From Megalopta genalis (lineage: Eukaryota > Arthropoda > Insecta > Hymenoptera > Halictidae), in NCBI RefSeq assembly GCF_051020955.1, contig NW_027476382.1, positions 1 through 64,000 of the forward strand: a stretch of 64,000 nucleotides of DNA, given 5' to 3'. The notes under the pieces were generated by a model, which saw only the letters and a list, made by a program, of their open reading frames with translations, was not told where the DNA came from and did no database searches. How positions within the stretch are numbered: position 1 is the first letter of the stretch; each line of letters opens with the position of its first letter. Below, in pieces: positions 56,893-64,000 of the stretch. A program made the translations under genes and the position numbers.

Positions 56893-59800
56893 GCTATACA
56901 TGATTTATCTTCAAATACAGGCGAAAAAGACCCGTTAGCTTCAAATCCATGCGAAACACACGATTTAGATTCAAATCAATGCGAAGTAGAAGGCTTAGCT
57001 TCAAACTCACACGAAACACATGATTTAGCTTCAAATCAGTACGAAGTAGAAGGCTTAATTTCAAATCCATGCGAATCAAATGGTTTAGCTTAAAATACTT
57101 GTGATATACATAATTTAGCTTCAAATGCATGCGAAACAAACGAGTTAGCTTCAAATCCAATCGAAACACATGACATAGCTTCAATTTCATGCAAAGTAGA
57201 AGTCTTAGCTTCAAATACATGCGAAATAAATGGATTAGCTTCAAATACCTGTTTTATACATGATTTAGCATCAACTGCATTGCGAAACAAACGAGTTAGC
57301 TTCAGATCCTTGCGAAACACATGACTTAGCTTCAAATCAATGTGAAGTAGAAGGCTTAGCTTCAAATTCATGCGAAACAAATAGTTTAGCTTCAAATACT
57401 TGTGATATACATGATTTAGCTTCAACTGCATGCGAAACAAACGAGTTAGCTTCAAATCCATGCGATTCACATGATTTAGCATCGAATCAATGCGAAGTAG
57501 AAGGCTTAGCTTCTACCACATGAGAAACAAATGATTTATCTTCACATAATTGCGATATAAGTGATACAGCTTCAAATCCATGCGAAACACATGATTTAGT
57601 TTCAAATTCATGCGAATCACATGGATTAGCTGAATAGCTTCATGTTCTTGCGAAACAGATGGATTAGATTCAGATACTTGTGATGTACATGTTTTAGCTT
57701 CAACTGCAAGCGAACTAAAAACGTGTTAGCTGCAAATCCAAGCGAAACACATGATTTATCTTCAAATGAAGGCGAAGTTGAAGGCTTTGCTTCAAATCCA
57801 TGCGAAGCGAATGGTTTATCTTCAAATACTTGTGATTTACATGATTTAGCTTCAACTGCATGCGAAACAAACGAATTAGCTTCAAATCAATGCGAAGTAT
57901 AAGGCTTAATTTCAAATTCAAACGAATCACATGATTTAGCTTCAAATCAGTGCGATGTAGAAGGCTTAATATCAAATCCATGCGAATCAAATGGTTTAGC
58001 TTAAAATACTTGTGATATACATAATTTAGCTTCAAATGCATGCGAAACAAGCGCTTTACCTTCAAATCCAAGCGAAACACATTATTTAGGTTCAAATCAA
58101 TGGGAAGTGGAAGGCTTAGCTTCAAATACATGAGAAACAAATGATTTATCTTCAGATAATTGCGATATAAGTAATATAGCTTCAAATGCAGGCGAAACAA
58201 TCGAGTTAACTTCAAATCAATGCGAAGTAGTAGGCTTATCTTCAAATCCATGCGAAACAAATGCTTTAGCTTCAAATACTTGTGCTATACATGACTTATC
58301 TTCAAATGCAGGCGAAACAAAAGAGTTAGATTCAAAACCAAGCGAAACACATCAGTTAGCTTCAAATTCATGCGAAACACATGGTTTAGCTTAATATTCA
58401 TGCGAAACAGATGGTTTATATTCAGATACTTGTGATAAACATGATTTAGCTTCAACTGCATGCGAAAAATACGAGTTAACTTCAAATCCAAGCGAAACAC
58501 ATGATTTACCTTCAAATCAATGCGAAATAGAAGGCATAGCTTCAAATCAATGCGACGTAGAAGGCTTAGCTTCAAATAAATGTGAAACAAATGGTTTAGC
58601 TTCAAATACTTGTGATATACATGATTTATCTTCAAATACAGGCGAAAATAACGAGTTAGCTTCAAATCCATGCTAAACACATGATTTAGCTTCAAATAAA
58701 TGCGAAATAGACGGCTTAGCTTCAAATATATGAGAAGCAAATGATTTATCTTCAGATAATTGCGATATAATTGATATAGATTCAAATGCAGTCGAATCAA
58801 TCGAGTTAGTTTCAAATTAATGCGAAGTAGGAGGCTTGTCTTCAAATCCATGCGAAACAAATGGTTTAGCTTCAAATACTTGCGATATAAATGAATCAGC
58901 TTCAAATGAAGACGAAACAAACGAGTTAGTTTTAAATCCAAGCGAAACATATGATTTAGCATCAAATCAATGCGAAGTAGAAGGCTTAGCTTCAAATCAA
59001 TCCGAAAAAAATGGCTTAGCTTCAAATACTTGTGATATACATGATTTAGCTTCAAATGCATGCGAAACAAACGAGTTAGCTTCAAATCCATGCCATACAC
59101 ACGATTTAGATTTAAATGAATGCGAAGTAGAAGACTTATCTTCAAATTCATCCGAAACAAATGGTTTAGCATCAAATACTTGCGATATAAATGAAACAGC
59201 TTCAAATGAAGACGAAACAAACGAGTTAGTTTCAAATCCAAGCGAAACACGTGACATAGCTTCAATTTCATGCAAAGTAGAAGTCTTAGCTTCAAATTCA
59301 TGCGAAATAAATGGTTTAGCTTCAAATACATGTTTTATACATGATTTAGCAACAACTGCATTGTGAAACAAACGAGTTAGCTTCAAATCCATGCGAAACA
59401 CATGACTTAGCTTCAAATCAATGCGAAGTAGAAGGCTTAGCTTCAAATACATGAGAAACAAATGATTTATCTTCAGATAATTGCGACATATGTGATTTAG
59501 CTTCAGCTGCATGCGAAACAAACGATTTTGCTTCATACCCAAGGGAAACACAAGATTTAACATCAAAACAATGCTAAGTATAAGCCTTAGCTTCAAATCA
59601 ATGCGAAACAAATGGTTTAGCATCAAATACTTGTGATATACATGATTTAGGTTCAACTTCATGCCAAACGAAGGAGTCATCTTGAAATCCATGCGAAAAA
59701 CATGATTTAGCTCCAAATCAATGCGAACTTGAAGGCATAGCTTTAAATCCAGGCGAAACAAATTGATCAGCTTCAAATACTTGTGATATACATGATTTAG

Positions 59801-62083
59801 CTTCATCTGCATGCGAAAGAAAAGAGTTATCTTGAAATCCATGCGAAACACACGATTTAGCATCAAATCAATGCGAAGTAGGAGGCTTATCTTCAAATAC
59901 GTGAGAAGCAAATGATTTATCTTCAGATAATTGCGATATAAGTGATATAGATTCAAATGCATTCGAATCAATAGAGTTAGCTTCAAATTAATGCGAAGTA
60001 GAAGGCTTAGTTTCAAATTCATGCGAAACAAATGGTTTAGCTTCAAATACTTGTGATATACATGATTTAGCTTCAACTGCATGCGAAACAAACGAGTCAG
60101 CTTCAAACCCATGCGCTACACATGATTTAGCTTCAAATCAATGCGAAGTTGAAGACTTTGCTTCAAATCCATGCGAAGCGAATGGTTTAGCTTCAAATAC
60201 TTGTGATATACATGATTTATCTTCAAATACAGGCGAAAAAGACCCGTTAGCTTCAAATCCATGCGAAACACACGATTTAGATTCAAATCAATGCGAAGTA
60301 GAAGGCTTAGTTTCAAACTCACACGAAACACATGATTTAGCTTCAAATCAGTACGAAGTAGAAGGCTTAATTTCAAATCCATGCGAATCAAATGGTTTAG
60401 CTTAAAATACTTGTGATATACATAATTTAGCTTCAAATGCATGCGAAACAAACGAGTTAGCTTCAAATCCAATCGAAACACATGACATAGCTTCAATTTC
60501 ATGCAAAGTAGAAGTCTTAGCTTCAAATACATGCGAAATAAATGGATTAGCTTCAAATACCTGTTTTATACATGATTTAGCATCAACTGCATTGCGAAAC
60601 AAACGAGTTAGCTTCAGATCCTTGCGAAACACATGACTTAGCTTCAAATCAATGTGAAGTAGAAGGCTTAGCTTCAAATTCATGCGAAACAAATAGTTTA
60701 GCTTCAAATACTTGTGATATACATGATTTAGCTTCAACTGCATGCGAAACAAACGAGTTAGCTTCAAATCCATGCGATTCACATGATTTAGCATCGAATC
60801 AATGCGAAGTAGAAGGCTTAGCTTCTACCACATGAGAAACAAATGATATATCTTCACATAATTGCGATATAAGTGATACAGCTTCAAATCCATGCGAAAC
60901 ACATGATTTAGTTTCAAATTCATGCGAATCACATGGATTAGCTGAATAGCTTCATGTTCTTGCGAAACAGATGGATTAGATTCAGATACTTGTGATGTAC
61001 ATGTTTTAGCTTCAACTGCAAGCGAACTAAAAACGTGTTAGCTGCAAATCCAAGCGAAACACATGATTTATCTTCAAATGAAGGCGAAGTTGAAGGCTTT
61101 GCTTCAAATCCATGCGAAGCGAATGGTTTATCTTCAAATACTTGTGATTTACATGATTTAGCTTCAACTGCATGCGAAACAAACGAATTAGCTTCAAATC
61201 AATGCGAAGTATAAGGCTTAATTTCAAATTCAAACGAATCACATGATTTAGCTTCAAATCAGTGCGATGTAGAAGGCTTAATATCAAATCCATGCGAATC
61301 AAATGGTTTAGCTTAAAATACTTGTGATATACATTATTTAGCTTCAAATGCATGCGAAACAAGCGCTTTACCTTCAAATCCAAGCGAAACACATTATTTA
61401 GGTTCAAATCAATGGGAAGTGGAAGGCTTAGCTTCAAATACATGAGAAACAAATGATTTATCTTCAGATAATTGCGATATAAGTAATATAGCTTCAAATG
61501 CAGGCGAAACAATCGAGTTAACTTCAAATCAATGCGAAGTAGTAGGCTTATCTTCAAATCCATGCGAAACAAATGCTTTAGCTTCAAATACTTGTGCTAT
61601 ACATGACTTATCTTCAAATGCAGGCGAAACAAAAGAGTTAGATTCAAAACCAAGCGAAACACATCAGTTAGCTTCAAATTCATGCGAAACACATGGTTTA
61701 GCTTAATATTCATGCGAAACAGATGGTTTATATTCAGATACTTGTGATAAACATGATTTAGCTTCAACTGCATGCGAAAAATACGAGTTAACTTCAAATC
61801 CAAGCGAAACACATGATTTACCTTCAAATCAATGCGAAATAGAAGGCATAGCTTCAAATCAATGCGACGTAGAAGGCTTAGCTTCAAATAAATGTGAAAC
61901 AAATGGTTTAGCTTCAAATACTTGTGATATACATGATTTATCTTCAAATACAGGCGAAAAAAACGAGTTAGCTTCAAATCCATGCTAAACACATGATTTA
62001 GCTTCAAATAAATGCGAAATAGACGGCTTAGCTTCAAATATATGAGAAGCAAATGATTTATCTTCAGATAATTGCGATATAAT
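56893..62083 (+). repeat. 3,312-bp higher-order repeat in array 2, second copy cut by inversion
   Basis: About 56,893-60,204 is followed by a near-identical copy from 60,205 that is broken off at about 62,083, where orientation flips. Parts of the same unit also occur 10,218 bp (47,497 region) and 13,530 bp (46,586 region) upstream. Confidence 0.8.
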
Positions 62084-64000
62084 TCGTTTGTTTCGATGCA
62101 GTTGAAGCTAAATCATGTATAACACAAGTAATTGAAGCTAAAGCATTTGATTCGCATGGATTTGAAGCTATGCCTTCTACTTCGCATTGATTTGAAGCTA
62201 AAACATGTGTTTCTCTTGGATTTGAAGCTAACTCGTTTGTTTCGGATGCAGTTGATGCTAAATCATGTATATCACAAGTATTTGGAGCTGAACCATTTGT
62301 TTTGCATGGATTTGAAGATAAGCCTTCGACTTCGCATTGATTTGAAGCAAACTCGATTGTTTCGCCAGCATTTGAAGCTCTATCACTTATATCGCAATTA
62401 TCTGAAGATAAATCATTTGTTTCGCATGTATTTGAAGATAAGCCTTGTACTTCGCATTGATTTGAAGCTAATTCATGTGTTTCGCATGGATTTGAAGCTA
62501 ACTCGTTTGTTTCGCATGCAGTTGAAGCTAAATCATGCATAACACAAGTATTTGAAGCTAAACCATTTGTTTCGCATGGATTTGAAGATAAGCCTTCGAC
62601 TTCGCATTGATTTGAAGCTAACTCGATTGTTTCGCCAGCATTTGAAGCTCTATCACTTATATCGCAATTATCTGAAGATAAATCATTTGTTTCTCATGTG
62701 TTTAAAGCTAAGCCTTCTACTTCTCATTGATTTGAAGCTAAATCATGTGTAGCGCATGGATTTGAAGCTAACTCATTTGTTTCGCCTGCATTTGAATTTA
62801 AATCATGTATATCACAAGTATTTGAAGCTAAACTATTTGTTTCACATTGATTTGAAGCTAAGTCATGTGTTTCGCAAGGATCTGAAGCTAACTCGTTTGT
62901 TTCGCAATGCAGTTGATGCTAAATCATGTATAAAACAAGTATTTGAAGCTAAGACTTCTACTTTGCATGAAATTGAAGCTATGTCATGTGTTTCGATTGG
63001 ATTTGAAGCTAACTCGTTTGTTTCGCATGCATTTGAAGCTAAATTATGTATATCACAAGTATTTTAAGCTAAACCATTTGATTCGCATGGATTTGAAATT
63101 AAGCCTTCTACTTCGTACTGATTTGAAGCTAAATCATGTGTTTCGTGTGAGTTTGAAACTAAGCCTTCTACTTCGCATTGATTTGAATCTAAATCGTGTG
63201 TTTCGCATGGATTTGAAGCTAACGGGTCTTTTTCGCCTGTATTTGAAGATAAATCATGTATATCACAAGTATTTGAAGCTAAACCATTCGCTTCGCATGG
63301 ATTTGAAGCAAAGTCTTCAACTTCGCATTGATTTGAAGCTAAATCATGTGTAGCGCATGGGTTTGAAGCTGACTCGTTTGTTTCGCATGCAGTTGAAGCT
63401 AAATCATGTATATCAGAAGTATTTGCAGCTAAACCATGTGTTTCGCATGAATTTGAAGTTAAATGATGTCTTTTTCATGGATTTGAAGCTAACTCTTTTG
63501 TTTCGCCTGCATTTGGAGACAAATCATGTATATCACAAGTATTTGAATCTAAACCATTTGTTTCGCATGGATTTGAAGCTAAGCCTTCTACTTGACATTG
63601 ATTTGAAGTTAAATCATGTGTTTCTCTTGGATTTGCAGCTAACTTGTTTGTTTCGTAAGCAGTTGAAGCTAAATCATGTATATCACAAGTATTTGAAGAT
63701 AAACCATTTGTTTCGCATGGATTTGAAGATAAGCCTTCAACTTCGCATTGATTTGAAGCTAACTCGATTGTTTCACCTGCATTTGAAGCTACATCACTTA
63801 TATCGCAATTATCTGAAGATAAATCATTTGTTTCGCATGTATTTGAAGATAAGCCTTCTACTTCACATTGATTTGAAGCTATGTCATGTGTTTCGATTGG
63901 ATTTGAAGCTAACTCGTTTGTTTCGCATGCATTTGAAGCTAAATTATGTATATCACAATTATTTTAAGCTAAACCATTTGATTCGCATGGATTTGAAATT
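62084..64000 (-). repeat. Satellite array 2 in inverted orientation
   Basis: From about 62,084 to the window end the same subrepeats appear as reverse complement (TTTGAAGCTAAACCATTTGT). The block 62,943-63,353 is the reverse complement of a block at 60,116-60,526 and of one at 46,586-46,996, identical at the level of the translated frame. No gene is visible. Confidence 0.93.

Larger units (their letters stand above)
43488..62083 (+). repeat. Satellite array 2, 30-bp-phased repeat
   Basis: The array is made of ~30-bp subrepeats with the core TTAGCTTCAAATCCATGCGA and variable right halves (ACACATGA, GTAGAAGGC, ACTTGTGATATACATGA). Subrepeat families follow one another in a loose order, forming units of several hundred bp and higher-order units of 2.7-3.3 kb. 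Because the period is a multiple of three and stops are rare, open frames of up to about 380 codons appear on both strands; they encode decapeptide repeats and I do not call them genes. The subrepeat is clearly related to that of array 1. No unique sequence is embedded. Confidence 0.95.

Noticed and set aside
43490..62083. Long open frames on both strands (up to 381 codons) encoding decapeptide repeats such as LASNPCETHD or LRIDLKLNHV.
   Set aside because: The 30-bp period is a multiple of three and the unit has few stops, so several frames stay open together. Frames break at random places, there is no start context or other gene structure, and both strands are equally open.
43490..64000. CRISPR-like appearance of ~30-bp repeats.
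   Set aside because: There are no unique spacers; the whole sequence is repeat. The window is eukaryotic, with LTR elements and a tRNA-Leu primer site, and no cas-like gene is present.
1..64000. Host protein-coding genes, tRNA or rRNA genes.
   Set aside because: Nothing outside the satellites and retroelements remains, and the only tRNA-like sequence is the primer binding site.

Overview
The window is eukaryotic repeat DNA with no host gene that I can recognise. It consists of two related satellite arrays interrupted by LTR retroelements of the Ty3/gypsy type, all transcribed on the minus strand except one solo LTR. The elements carry an envelope gene, so they are endogenous retroviruses of the kind seen in insects. 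A CpG-rich arthropod genome (an insect, perhaps hymenopteran) is my best guess, but nothing here proves the host.

Layout. 1-12,224: satellite array 1, a 163-bp monomer built from five ~30-bp subrepeats plus a 14-bp tail. 12,225-22,863: element 1, a structurally complete provirus-like element with 1,500-bp LTRs, tRNA-Leu primer site, gag, a probable -1 frameshift, and a 2,003-codon pol+env frame with no stop between pol and env. 22,864-26,759: element 2, a 5' fragment of a related element (5' LTR, primer site, gag, protease and the start of RT), abutting element 1. 26,760-31,769: array 1 resumes. 31,770-43,487: element 3, with a 2,195-bp 3' LTR, env, two small paralogous CxxC-rich accessory genes, pol and gag. 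Its gag is split at 41,772-43,164 by a solo LTR of the element 2 family with a 4-bp target duplication, and its 5' end is missing. 43,488-62,083: satellite array 2, a 30-bp-phased repeat of the same ancestry as array 1, organised in 2.7-3.3 kb higher-order units. 62,084-64,000: the same array in inverted orientation.

How the genes work together. Gag (coiled coil, capsid-like region, one CCHC knuckle) and Pol (protease, RT, RNase H, an extra domain, integrase) would make the particle and integrate the DNA. Env is a signal-peptide-bearing, single-spanning glycoprotein and would come from a subgenomic RNA. The elements also share an unexpected trait: each LTR family has a sense-oriented small ORF with a basic N-terminus, ending 132-175 bp before the LTR 3' end, and in families 1 and 3 tandem RNA hairpins lie just upstream of it. 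This ORF and the paired zinc-ribbon-like genes of element 3 are the best candidates for undescribed biology.

Limits: alignments were done by eye, distant homologies are from memory of families, and host assignment, expression and assembly correctness cannot be tested here.
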